64,000 bases of DNA from Lathyrus oleraceus. Its lineage: Eukaryota > Streptophyta > Magnoliopsida > Fabales > Fabaceae. The notes beneath the pieces are model-generated. The model did not search any database, was not told the DNA's origin, and saw nothing but the letters and a program-made list of their open reading frames with translations. The translations under genes and the position numbers were made by a program. Positions 21,424 through 32,822 of the stretch are shown in pieces. How positions within the stretch are numbered: position 1 is the first letter of the stretch; each line of letters opens with the position of its first letter. The stretch spans positions 417,768,031 through 417,832,030 of the forward strand of contig NC_066583.1 of the NCBI RefSeq assembly GCF_024323335.1. Direction: 5' to 3'.

Positions 21424-24400
21424 ATGGCTGATGACCAACATGAGGAAGTTAGTAAAGTATCCGCGGAAGAAGAAATTCGAAGAGGCATCACAGTAATGCG
21501 AAGGGTGGTCCAAGGAAGATCTCGAGGCATCATACTAGATGTCTCTTGGAACAACCAGGGACAACTTATAGAACCTAATGGGCATACCTTAACTAGTTTC
21601 ATCGGTGCACTAGTAAGGAATGAAATTCCCATTACATGTGATGATTGGAGAAATAAAGAGTTGAAAGAGTCCAAAGAAAAAATTTGGAGTGAGATAAAGG
21701 TAAAATCATTTGGCCCTTAATTATACGGTATCAATTATGTTTTTTCAATTACCGATACTAACTATCAATCTGTATGTTTTTCTTAGCGATGTTTTAACAT
21801 CGAAGAAGAAAGAAGAGGGTTTTGTATGAAATTGGCCGGAAAGCTTCTTAGAGGGTTTCGGACATTTTTATCATCCAAGTTCCTTAAGGATGCGGATGGT
21901 AATTTTGTGGATGCGGAGCTTCCTAGAAAATATGAAAGTTTGATATCGGCTGAAGAATGGGAAGCTTTCAAATCCAAAAGACAAGACCCGACTTTTCAAA
22001 GAATAAGTGCTACAAATCAGGAAAGAGCATCAAGTCCCGCATATCCGTACCGAAAAGGACGTGTCGGATATGGACGCTTAGAACAATCCATGGTAAGTAT
22101 TTATAAATTGCGAAAACAAATTTGTTCATCATATATTAGTTTTATCTGATCAAATTGTATGACTTAATGTGTAGCTGCAGAAGGAGGAAAGTTCAGAAAC
22201 ATCTCTTCCTGCACATGTTTTGTGGAAGGAAGCCCGTGTGGGCAAATCTGGAGTTCCTCAAGAAGACATTTTAAACGTATACCAGAAATGTGTAAGTATA
22301 ACATTTTTTCATTAATTGAATAACATTTTTATACACAAATATTTGACAAGTATACGGTATTCATCTGATTTTTCAGGAGGAGCTATCTCAGACTCTATCT
22401 CCCGATGATACTAAGAACATACTTAGTCGGGCATTAGATGTCCCTGAGTATTCTGGTCGGGTGAGGGGTAAGGGATTTGGAGTCACTCCGACCTCCCTCA
22501 GTGTTAAAAAAGGAAAGGCTCCTAGTAATCGGGAGCTTCATGCAAGATTGGAAGCCATGCAAGCTGAGCTTGATGCATTGAGGAGAGAAAGAGATGCTAG
22601 CGCCTCAACGGTATACAGAGATGCTTCGGACAAAAACAGTATCAACTGTACCTTTCAACCGAACATTCCAGAGGTAATTACATATAATTGTCTTAAATTG
22701 AACTATTTGCTTAATTTTGGTATTTGACATATATACACATTAACGATTTCTTGTTATTATTGGTTTTAGGGCATTTCCCATTGTCAGCTGTATTTGTCGT
22801 CACCATACTATCGGATGGTTGGCAAGGGAAAAGTGCATAACGTTAGCGGAGTATTACTCCACACTAGAGAGCTCCCTGCTGGATGTTTGAAGGTATCAGT
22901 TGATATTGCAGTTGACCCGAATGCAGCATTACCATATCCTAGCGATGATTCGGATGCAACAACGGTGCACGAAGCAGTAGGTTCGTTTGTTGCATGGCCG
23001 ACAAACCTCATATGCGTAGGATATGAGGTATGCTTAAAACTTATGTTAACTTTAATGTGTATATTCAAAGTTTAAAATTTATGCTTAAAATTTTACTTAC
23101 ATATTTTCCTTGATTATGTTAAATAGACTCCCACAAAATCCAAATCAAGAAAAGAGGTAATATACAATTATATGACATATATTCATGGAAGTTGTTACAT
23201 TCTTAATTTGATCTAACTATTTATATGACATGTAGGTTCAAGAAAATGAGGTTAGCAATGCCTCCGCACAACAAATAAAGGAGGTTAGGAACGCCTCCGC
23301 ACGGGTAAAAAGTTCTGGTGCTAAGAAGACCGTAGCTAGGAAAAAACCTACCACCAAGTATAGGTCGTGCCTCAGGACATTTATAGAGATGACCGATATA
23401 CCGACCGGAGGTGTTCGGACTATACATATGGAGGAAGGGATTTTCGGCTTTGCTCACGACCAAATGATTGGTAATGAAGACTTCATGCAAGTTTTTGGTC
23501 ATGAAGAAATCGGCGTCAACATTGTCAATACATATATTAGGTAAATCCGGTCTACTTTGTTTTATTAATTAAACAACTTATGTTAATGATGTTTACTTTA
23601 TGTTAATCCGGTTTACTTTATGTTTCAAAAGAGGTGTTAATGATGTTTTTATATTAGGTTTTTGTATGACAAAATGATGCGCCCCAATGATTTGGACGAG
23701 TCATTCGGATTCTTAGCACCCGCGAGCATCAACTTAGGTTTAATCTTAAATAGACCGGATACCGTGACGGAGTACGTTCTTCGGATCCTCAATGACAATA
23801 AAGATGCGGAGAAGTTGTTTTTTATACCGTTTAATACCGGGTATGCATTTCATTCTAAATTCATCTATTATAATTATTTTCCAAGTTACCATCTAACATT
23901 TGCCTAATCATTACAGTGGACATTGGTTGTTGCTCGCAATCAATCCTATCCGAGAGATTGTGTATTATCTTGACTCGTTAGGAAATGATTGGGCAACATA
24001 CCCGGATATGAAGTTCCTAATTGACACGTAAGTGAGAATGTTCAAAAATTTTCTTAGTTTATGTGAATTGTTCTAATTGCTTCATTTTTATTTTATTAGC
24101 ATCCTACAAGCTTTTCGGGCCCAACGAGATATCCAAACCTCAAGGAGGGGCGCCAACCGCATTACATGGATTAAAGTGGCGGTATAATTTTAATTACCAC
24201 ATTTTTTATTATATTAGTGATGATACTTGATAAAACTTAGGATTTATAATCCATATTTTTTTTTCATGTAGTGTCCTCAACAACGTAATCAAATAGATTG
24301 CGGGTATTTCGTGTTGAGGTTTATGCGGGATACTCTTGCTTTGGGCCGATTAGTGATTCCCACCGATGTATGTATTTCTAACTTATGACTTATTTTTATA

Positions 24401-24567
24401 TTTACACATATCTCATTTAATTAAATAGTTGGAATTAATTCAAAATATGTTATATTATTATGTAGTACTTTGAGGAATTCAAGTGTGCATTTTATACAAA
24501 GGATCAAGTGGACGAAATCAAAGAGGAGTGGTGTCAATTCATGATAGAGCTCAAAGTTTTTTCATAA
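21424..24567 (+). CDS. CACTA second gene with C48 (Ulp1-like) protease domain
   Basis: Twelve exons joined by eye with GT-AG borders: 21424-21699, 21787-22092, 22175-22291, 22377-22673, 22770-23027, 23127-23156, 23236-23540, 23658-23840, 23917-24027, 24100-24181, 24272-24367, 24466-24567. They total 2163 nt, a 720-residue protein with no stop. The N-terminal half resembles the En/Spm-associated plant transposase family (conserved HVLWKEAR and GFGVTP motifs), with a short coiled coil and a DUF8039-like segment in exon 5. Exons 8-12 form a cysteine protease of the C48/Ulp1 (SUMO protease) type with GHW (His), YYLDSLG (Asp) and QIDCGYF (Gln, Cys). Whether it removes SUMO or acts in transposition is unknown. 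No key residue is missing. Confidence 0.85.
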
Positions 24568-24879
24568 ATTTGTGTAATTAATGTGTACATTTGTAGTATA
24601 TGTAATGACTTGTAAATGTGTACATTTGTAGTATATGTAATGACTTGTAAATGTGTACATAAATTTGTATATATTTTGATACATTTAAGTCAAAATTGGT
24701 TTGAATTGGTATATATATATATTTGTTAGCCAAAAATTGGTAGAAAAAAGGCCAAAATGGCATGTATAAAATGTGATAACTGTCTGTCAAAATCTGGTTG
24801 AAAACAGGTAGAAATTCTGGTTTATAAACCTGGAAAAAATATGGTTTAAAACAAAAGCTACAAAAATTTTCGTATACAT
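24568..24879 (+). other. 3' flank of the CACTA second gene
   Basis: AT-rich sequence with a tandem duplication of about 42 bp (gtgtacatttgtagtatatgtaatgacttgtaaat, from about 24580) and a short TA run at 24712-24722. It probably holds the 3' UTR and polyadenylation signals. No gene. Confidence 0.55.
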
Positions 24880-25369
24880 TAGACAGCGCTTTTGGAAAAA
24901 GCGCTGTCTAAGGGGGGTCTTAGAAAGCGCTTTAGGCAAAAGCGCTGTCTAAGGGGGGGGGGGCTTAGACAGCGCTTTATGAAAAGCGCTGTCTAAGCCC
25001 CCCCTTAGACAGCGCTTTTGCCTAAAGCGCTGTCTAAGGTATACCTAAAAAAATTAAAATAGGGGGGGCTTAGACAGCGCTTTTTGAAAAGCGCTGTCTA
25101 AGCCCCCCCTATTTTAATTTTTTTAGGTATACCTTAGACAGCGCTTTTGCCAAAAGCGCTGTCTAAGGTATACCTAAAAAAATTAAAATAGGAGGGTCTT
25201 AGAAAGCGCTTTAGGCCAAAGCGCTGTCTAAGGGGGGGGGGGCTTAGACAGCGCTTTTAAGATTTCAAAAAGCGCTGTCTAAACCTTTAGCAGCGGAGGT
25301 TTAGACAGCGCTTTAAAGCGCTGTCTAAGGCTAAAAAAAGCGCTGTCTAAGGTCTTGTTTGGCGTAGTG
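24880..25369. repeat. Right subterminal and terminal repeats of CACTA
   Basis: About 18-20 copies of the gcgctgtctaagg motif in both orientations, many arranged as back-to-back inverted pairs separated by poly-G/poly-C runs, ending in the terminal repeat and TAGTG. It includes the 61-bp perfect palindrome listed separately. Confidence 0.85.
25024..25147. repeat. 61-bp perfect inverted repeat with 2-nt spacer
   Basis: Arms 25024-25084 and 25087-25147 are exact reverse complements (checked base by base), with only tg between them. Each arm contains two subterminal motifs around an AT-rich centre and a run of seven G or C. It could form a cruciform or, if transcribed, a dsRNA hairpin. Confidence 0.9.
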
Positions 25370-25372
25370 TTT

Positions 25373-25547
25373 GAATGCTTGAGAAATGAGGATATCATGT
25401 GCATCATACACATCATCAACATCATACTCATCTCATTTGCATAACAGGTGTTCTTGTGCCGACTTCTCACTTTGGTTCCTGTGTTTAGGCAGGATAGCTG
25501 ATCAGAGACCGCATCGCTACTCAACGAGACTCAACCATCAAAGGAAC
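25373..25547 (+). other. ORF1-gag spacer of E2, right part
   Basis: Continuation of the spacer after the CACTA insertion, aligning with 679-856 of E1. It contains a catcat-rich run, a pyrimidine-rich tract ending in AG at 25487-25488, and 59 bp before the gag ATG that differ from E1 mostly at third codon positions. Confidence 0.7.
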
Positions 25548-28500
25548 ATGGATCAGGTGCAAGCTGAGTTAGCAGAGATGAGGGCTAACATGGCCCAGTT
25601 CATGCACATGATGCAAGGGGTTGCACAAGGACAAGAAGAACTCCGAGCTCTAGTTCAGAGGCAAGAAGCTGTAATTCCACCGCCCAACCAAGCCCTGCCA
25701 GAGGGAGGCCCGATCAATGACAACCCTACTGCTGCTGTTCCCATCAACAACTATGCTGTAGGGGATGAATTAAGAGGTATTCGAGTCAACGGTCAACCGA
25801 TTGCTCCAGAGACCGCCAATGCCAGAGTAGTCCGTGCTCCGGCCCGTAATCAGGCTCCGATGGTGGACAGGCAAGAGGATATCTTTACTATGCTCAGTGA
25901 AGACGAAGACGTTCTGAGAAGGGTTGATGAGAGAGATCGTAAAGTTGATGCCCTCGCTGAGAAGATCCGGGCTATGGAATGTCAAAACTCTCTCGGTTTT
26001 GATGTTACTAATATGGGGTTAGTGGAAGGCTTGAGAATCCCGTATAAGTTCAAAGCACCCATTTTTGACAAATACAACGGCACTTCTTGCCCTCGCACTC
26101 ATGTGCAGGCATACTATCGAAAGATCTCGGCGTATACTGACGACGAGAAGATGTGGATGTACTTTCTCCAAGATAGCCTATCTGGGGCGTCTTTGGACTG
26201 GTTTATGGAGTTAAAAAGAGATTTGATCAGATGCTGGAGGGATTTGGGAGAAGCGTTCCTCAGACTGTACAAACATAACATGGATATGGCACCTAGCCGG
26301 ACTCAGCTGCAGAGTCTGTGCCAGAAAAACAACGAGAGCTTTAAAGAGTATGCCCAGAGATGGCGTGAGCTTGCTGCGAGAGTTCAACCCCCTATGCTGG
26401 AAAGGGAGTTGACAGACATATTCATCGGCACTCTTCAAGGTGTATTTATGGACCAGATGGGAAGCTGCCCGTTCGGTAGTTTTTCTGATGTCGTCATCTG
26501 TGGCGAGAGAACTGAAAGTCTGATCAAGGCTGGCAAAATTCAAGATGTGGGTTCTTCTTCTTCGTCATCAAAGAAACCTTTCTCTGGGGCACCTCGCCGT
26601 AGAGAAGGTGAAACCAATGCTGTACAACACCGAGGGAATGTATACAGAGGAGGTGTGAATAGAGATCAGTATCGTCCGGTTGCTGCAGTGACCATTCCTG
26701 CACCTCAACCGCGTCAACAACAACAAAGAGTTCAACAACCGCAACAACAACAACAACAGCAACAACGTCCGTATCAGCCCAGACAAAGAATGCCTGATCG
26801 ACGTTTTGATCCTCTACCAATGTCGTACGCCGAACTGCTGTCCGAACTACTCAGGTTAGGGTTTGTTGAGTTACGTACAATGGCTCCACCAACAATATTG
26901 CCTCCTGGATACGATGCCAACGTCCGTTGTGACTTTCACTCCGGGGCACCAGGGCACCATACTGAAAAATGCCGGGCTTTCCAGCACAAAGTCCAAGATT
27001 TGATCGATTCCAAAGCGATCAACTTCTCTCCGGTACCCAACGTTGTGAACAATCCTATGCCTCAGCATGGGGGGCATAGGGTAAACAATATTGAGGGGGA
27101 AGAAGCTGAAGATCTAGTTGCTAGTGTGGATGATGTTCAGACTTCTTTGTCAGTCGTGAAGGGTCGTCTGCTGAATGGGGGTGTCTACCCGGGTTGTGAT
27201 GAGGGCTGTTTTGGTTGTGCTAAAGCTGATAATGGTTGTGACCAGTTGAGGGCTGGTATTCAAAAGCTGATTGACGAGGGTTGTGTTCAGTTCAGTCGGG
27301 TTGTTAGAGATAATGGGTCAGTGTCAACTGTCACCATCTACTTTAAACCGTCTGAAGGACGAGGCCAAAGGGTTGTTAGTGCGCCTGCAAATGGTGGTAC
27401 CCCAGTTACCATTTCTGCTCCGGTAACCATCAATGCTCCAACTACTATCGTGGCATCTGGAAGAAGACCAGTTGAGAATAGTAGGGATGTGCCATGGAGG
27501 TATGACAACGCCTACCGCAGCAACAGAAGGGCTGATAATCAGACGAGGCCAGCAAGTCAAGCTCCGGTAACTATTGTGGCACCTAGTAGAACTCCGGCCG
27601 TTGTAAGTCCAGTTGTGGACAATGTTGGTGGTCCGGGTGGTTTTACTAGAAGCGGACGACTGTTTGCGCCTCAGCCATTGAGAGATGCCAATGCTGAGGC
27701 ATCTGCTAGGGCGAAGGGCAAACAGGTTGTCGTTGACGAGGAACCGGCTCAGAAGGAGGCTGAGGGTTCATTTGAAAAGGACGTGGAGGAATTTATGAAG
27801 ATCATAAAGAAGAGTGACTACAAGATCGTAGATCAGCTCAACCAGACTCCGTCCAAAATTTCAATTCTCTCTTTGCTGTTATGCTCTGAGGCACATCGTG
27901 ATGCCTTGTTGAAGATGCTGAACATGGCTTACGTACCTCAAGAGATTTCCGTCAACCAACTAGAGGGAGTGTTGGCCAACGTGAGCACCAGGCATGGTGT
28001 AGGTTTCACTGACCTAGACTTAACACCTGAGGGTCGCAATCATAACAAAGCCTTGCATATCACTATGGAATGTAAGGGGGCAATTTTGTCTCACGTGTTG
28101 GTAGACACCGGGTCGTCGTTGAATGTCTTACCAAAGCAGATTCTGAAGAAGATTGATGTTGAAGGAGTCGTGCTCACTCCCAGTGACCTTATTGTGCGTG
28201 CATTTGATGGATCCAAATGTTCTGTGTTTGGTGAAGTTACCTTGCCGGTGAAGATAGGTCCAGAGGTTTTCGACATCATTTTTTATGTTATGGACATTCA
28301 ACCCGCCTACAGCTGTCTGTTGGGGCGTCCTTGGATTCACGCAGCAGGAGCAGTCTCGTCAACTCTCCACCAAAAACTCAAATATGTCTGGAACGGCCAA
28401 ATTGTGACCGTGTGTGGCGAAGAAGAGATTCTGGTGAGTCACCTATCCTCGTTCAAGTATGTCGAGGTAGATGGTGAGATCCACGAAACATTATGCCAGG

Positions 28501-28879
28501 CATTTGAGACTGTGGCTCTTGAGAAGGTGGCATACGCTGATCAGAGGAAGCCGGGTGCTTCGATTGCTTCGTACAAGCAAGCCAAGGAGGTCGTTGATTC
28601 CGGCAAAGCTGAGGGCTGGGGCAAGATGGTAGACTTGCCTGTCAAGGAAGACAAATTCGGCATTGGTTATGAGCCTCTCCAAGCAGAGCAGAGTGTGCAG
28701 ACAGGTCCGAGTACCTTCACCAGCGCCGGGCTGATGAATCATGGCGACGTCTTTGCAACCGGTGGTGAAGACTGTGACAGTAACTGTGATCTGGACATCT
28801 GGGTTCGCCCGTGTGCCCCAGGGGAGTCTATCAACAACTGGACGGCTGAAGAGGTGGTCCAAGTTACTCTTCAGACAGA
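25548..28879 (+). CDS. gag-protease of Ogre E2 (open)
   Basis: First exon of the Ogre polyprotein gene, about 1110 codons with no stop. The ATG at 25548 is conserved in E1; the frame is open upstream to 25386. In order: N-terminal helical region; Gag capsid-like domain (about residues 130-330); a Gln-rich linker; zinc knuckle with Cys461, C-x2-H...H-x4-C; a Pro/Val/Thr-rich linker; aspartic protease with DTGS (Asp853) and LLGRPWIH. If unspliced, translation ends at TAA 28881-28883, inside the intron donor, to give Gag-Pro; splicing would fuse it to pol. Gag would form virus-like particles, and protease would mature them. E2 pol is broken, so this copy could at most supply Gag-Pro. Confidence 0.9.
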
Positions 28880-29131
28880 GTAATTTTCCTTTGTTTTTTC
28901 ATTTTGCATGAAAACCCTACGTTCTGCCCAAGGCGTAGTGGTTCATTGTAGGGCCTCATCATGTTTTAATGATTATCATAAATAAAGGACGTTTTGCAAT
29001 CAAATTTTGTGATCCCTGTCTTTCTATTTTTTGTTTTCACTTTTTCTAAAAAAACAATAAAAATGGCAATGTTTTTGTTTTTTGTGACATTGTTGAACTC
29101 TTTTTCTAAAACAAAACATTAAAACATGCAG
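28880..29131 (+). other. Ogre intron between protease and RT (E2)
   Basis: A 252-bp intron with donor GTAATT (28880) and acceptor TGCAG (ends 29131). Joining at these points keeps the frame from protease into RT. Its sequence is AT-rich, and it contains the same ccctacgttctgcccaaggcgta block as the E1 intron. Confidence 0.82.
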
Positions 29132-32100
29132 AAGTGACCTTATGGCATCCACTATGAACAATCCTGTTATGGCTCAGTATGATTTTGATAATCCCATCTA
29201 CCAAGCCGAAGAGGAGAGTGAGGAAGACTGTGAACTCCCCGTAGAATAGGTCAGATTGCTGAAGCAGGAGGAAAGGGTCATCCAACCTCATCAGGAGGAG
29301 TTGGAAATTGTTAATCTGGGTACTGAGGACGCCAGAAGAGAAATCAAGATTGGGGCTGCTTTAGAGGACTCTGTCAAGAGGAGGCTGATTGAGATGCTGA
29401 GAGAATATGTGGAAATATTCGCCTGGTCATATCAAGACATGCCTGGGTTGAATACAGACATTGTAGTGCATCGATTACCCCTCAAAGAAGAGTGTCCGTC
29501 GGTCAAGCAGAAGCTTCGCAGAACTAGTCCTGATATGGCTGTCAAGATCAAGGAAGAGGTTCAGAAGCAGTGGGATGCAGGTTTTCTGGCTGTTACCAGT
29601 TATCCACCGTGGGTAGCCAACATCGTCCCTGTGCCGAAGAAGGATGGCAAAGTCAGAATGTGTGTCGACTACCGGGATTTGAACAGAGCGAGTCCGAAAG
29701 ATGATTTCCCATTACCTCACATCGATGTATTGGTGGATAATACGGCTCAATCCTCGGTATTCTCTTTCATGGACGGTTTCTCAGGCTATAATCAGATCAA
29801 GATGGCGCCAGAGGACATGGAAAAGACGACATTCATTACACCTTGGGGCACATTCTGCTATAAGGTGATGCCATTTGGGCTGAAGAATGCCGGTGCTACC
29901 TATCAGAGGGCAATGACGACTCTCTTTCATGACATGATGCACAAAGAGATTGAAGTGTAAGTGGATGATATGATTGCGAAGTCGCAGACAGAAGAGGAGC
30001 ACCTGGTAAATTTGCAGAAGTTGTTTGACAGATTGGTCAAGTTCAAACTGAGGCTGAATCCAAACAAGTGTACGTTTGGTGTGCGATCCGGGAAGCTGTT
30101 AGGCTTCATTGTCAGTGAGAAAGGGATTGAGGTTGATCCAACTAAAGTCAAAGCTATTCAAGAGATGCCTGAACCGAAAACGGAAAAGCAAGTCCGTGGG
30201 TTTTTAGGGAGGTTGAACTACATTGCAAGGTTCATATCTCACCTTACTGCCACGTGCGAACCAATTTTCAAATTGCTCAGAAAGAATCAGGCAATCAAGT
30301 GGAATGATGACTGTCAGAAGGCTTTTGACAAGATAAAAGAGTATTTACAGAAACCTCCAATCCTGATTCCTCCAGTTCCAGGGAGACCACTGATAATGTA
30401 CCTGTCAGTAACCGAGAACTCGATGGGGTGTGTATTGGGACAGCATGACGAGTCTGGTCGAAAAGAGCATGCCATATACTACCTTAGCAAAAAGTTTACC
30501 GACTGTGAAACAAGATATTCACTGCTCGAGAAAACTTGCTGTGCTTTGGCCTGGGCTGCTCGCCAACTGAGGCAGTATATGTTGAACCATACTACCTTAT
30601 TGATTTCTAAGATGGATCCAGTAAAGTACATCTTTGAGAAGCCGGCTCTCACAGGACGTGTTGCCCGTTGGCAGATGATTTTAACAGAATATGACATTCA
30701 GTACACGTCACAGAAGGCCATTAAAGGTAGTATTCTGTCAGACTACCTTGCCGAGCAACCAATTGTTGATTATCAGCCGATGATGTTTGAATTCCCTGAT
30801 GAGGACATCATGTATCTCAAGACGAAAGATTGCGAAGAACCGCTTGTCGAGGAAGGACCGGATCCTGATGACAAGTGGACACTGATGTTTGATGGGGCTG
30901 TGAATATGAACGGTAATGGTGTTGGGGCAGTGCTCATTAATCCTAAAGGGGCTCATATACCTTTCTCTGCCAGATTGACTTTCGATGTCACCAACAATGA
31001 AGCTGAGTATGAGGCCTGTATCATGGGGATAGAAGAAGCCATCGACCTTAGAATCAAGACGCTTGACATTTATGGAGATTCCGCTCTAGTGATCAATCAG
31101 GTCAACGGAGATTAGAATACAAACCAGCCGCATCTGATTCCGTATAGAGATTACACCAGAAGAATACTGACGTTTTTCAAGAAGGTGAAGTTGTATCATG
31201 TCCCCCGGGATGAGAATCAGATGGCTGATGCCTTGGCTACTTTATCGTCCATGATCAAAGTTCATTGGTGGAATCATGTGCCACACGTTGCGGTGAATCG
31301 ACTCGAGAGGCCTGCGTATGTGTTTGCAGCCGAGTCTGTTGCGATTAATGAGAAGCCGTGGTACTATGACATCAAGAACTTCCTCAAGACTCAGGAGTAT
31401 CCTGAAGGCGCGTCGAAGAATGATAAGAAGACCCTGAGAAGGCTAGCTGGAAGCTTTTACTTGAATCAGGATGATGTGTTGTATAAGAGGAACTTTGACA
31501 TGGTCTTGCTCAGATGCGTGGATAGACACGAAGCAGACATGTTGATGCAAGAAGTGCACGAAGGTTCGTTTGGTACGCATGCTGGTGGTCATGCAATGTC
31601 GAAGAAACTGTTGAGAGCCGGTTATTACTGGATGACTATGGAATCCGATTGCTTCAAGTATGCTCGGAAGTGCCATAAATGCCAGATCTATGCTGATAAG
31701 GTGCATGTACCACCAAGCCCGTTGAATGTCACGAACTCGCCTTGGCCGTTTGCCATGTGGGGCATTGATATGATTGGGAAGATCGAGCCTACTGATTCGA
31801 ATGGACATCGCTTCATCCTGGTTGCGATTGACTACTTCACCAAATGGGTAGAAGCAGCTTCTTATGCTAGTGTCACCAAACAAGTGGTTGCCCGGTTCAT
31901 CAAGAAAGAAATCATCTGTCGTTATGGAGTTCCCGAGAGAATCATCACTGATAATGGTTCGAATCTCAACAACAAGATGATGAAAGAGCTTTGCAGAGAT
32001 TTCAAGATCGAACATCACAATTCTTCTCCTTACAGACCAAAGATGAATGGTGCTGTAGAGGCGGCTAATAAGAATATCAAGAAGATTGTGCAAAAGATGG

Positions 32101-32609
32101 TCGTTACGTACAAGGATTGGCATGAGATGCTGCCTTTCGCTTTGCATGGGTACCGTACTTCAGTGCGTACGTCGACCGGGGCAACCCCGTACTCCCTTGT
32201 GTATGGTATGGAAGCGGTCCTACCAGTTGAAGTGGAGATCCCTTCTCTGAGGGTATTGTTGGATGTCAAGCTGGACGAAGCCGAGTGGATTCGGACAAGG
32301 TTTAACGAGTTGAGCCTTAGCGAAGAGAGACGGCTAGCAGCTGTGTGCCATGGGCAGTTGTATCAGAGAAGGATGAAAAGAGCCTTTGATCAGAAAGTGT
32401 GTCCTCGGAGCTATCAAACTAGTGATCTAGTTTTGAAGAGGATCCTTCCTCCCGGTACAGATAACAGGGACAAGTGGACTCCTAATTATGAAGGTCCATA
32501 TGTTGTGAAGAAGGTCTTCTCCGGTGGAGCCTTGATGCTTACAACTATGGATGGTGAAGATTTTCCGTCCCCTGTTAACTCAGATGTAGTCAAAAAATAC
32601 TTTGCATAA
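29132..32609 (+). pseudogene. pol (RT, RNase H x2, integrase) of Ogre E2
   Basis: Second exon with the same domains as E1: RT (VDYRDLN near 29670), gypsy-type RNase H, archaeal-type RNase H (full length here, FDG near 30890 followed by six residues missing in E1), integrase HHCC (about 31520-31685) and DDE core (Asp near 31765, Asp near 31950, Glu near 32060). Three in-frame stops: TAG 29247-29249, TAA 29958-29960 and TAG 31113-31115 (Trp in E1). The second replaces the Tyr codon of the catalytic YxDD motif of RT. The rest of the frame is unbroken to TAA 32607-32609. Not functional as sequenced. Confidence 0.9.
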
Positions 32610-32822
32610 ATTGACCCGCTGGACAAAAAGAATAAAAGAGTCCAGGCAAAAAAGGGCATCCCGGCGAACCAAAAAAAAAAGAGAAAGAAAAGGTTCGGGC
32701 AAAAATTAGGGATAAAATGAAAAGAATTTGTACACCCGGTAAGTCGAACACCCGCAAGGGCGGCTTAGGCAAAAATGGGTATCCCGGTGGATTGAAAACC
32801 CGAAAGGGCGATCCAGCCAAAA
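32610..32822 (+). other. Four stem-loop modules after pol (E2)
   Basis: Same arrangement as 7874-8090 in E1: CTGGAC/GTCCAG, GAACC/GGTTC, a TAAGTCG/CGGCTTA stem around CCC-GCAA-GGG (32751-32760), and a TGGAT/ATCCA stem around CCC-GAAA-GGG (32799-32808). The first three are followed by GGCAAAA and the fourth by gccaaaa. Loop A-tracts differ in length between E1 and E2, while the paired arms are kept. Confidence 0.6.

Larger units (their letters stand above)
16444..25369 (+). mobile_element. Complete CACTA (En/Spm) DNA transposon
   Basis: An 8926-bp element starting CACTATGGCAAAAATGAC and ending in the complement of CACTACGCCAAACAAGAC (14 of 18 matching). It is flanked by the 3-bp duplication ttt. 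Both ends carry dense subterminal copies of a motif like cttagacagcgctttt in both orientations, the usual binding sites for the second transposon protein. Inside are a TNP2-type transposase gene and a second multi-exon gene ending in a C48 protease domain. It sits between ORF1 and gag of E2; E1 shows the empty site near 676. Confidence 0.95.

Noticed and set aside
29247..31115. TAG stops in E2 pol as programmed readthrough sites
   Set aside because: E1 has sense codons at those places, one E2 stop is TAA within the RT catalytic motif, and their positions do not match domain borders.
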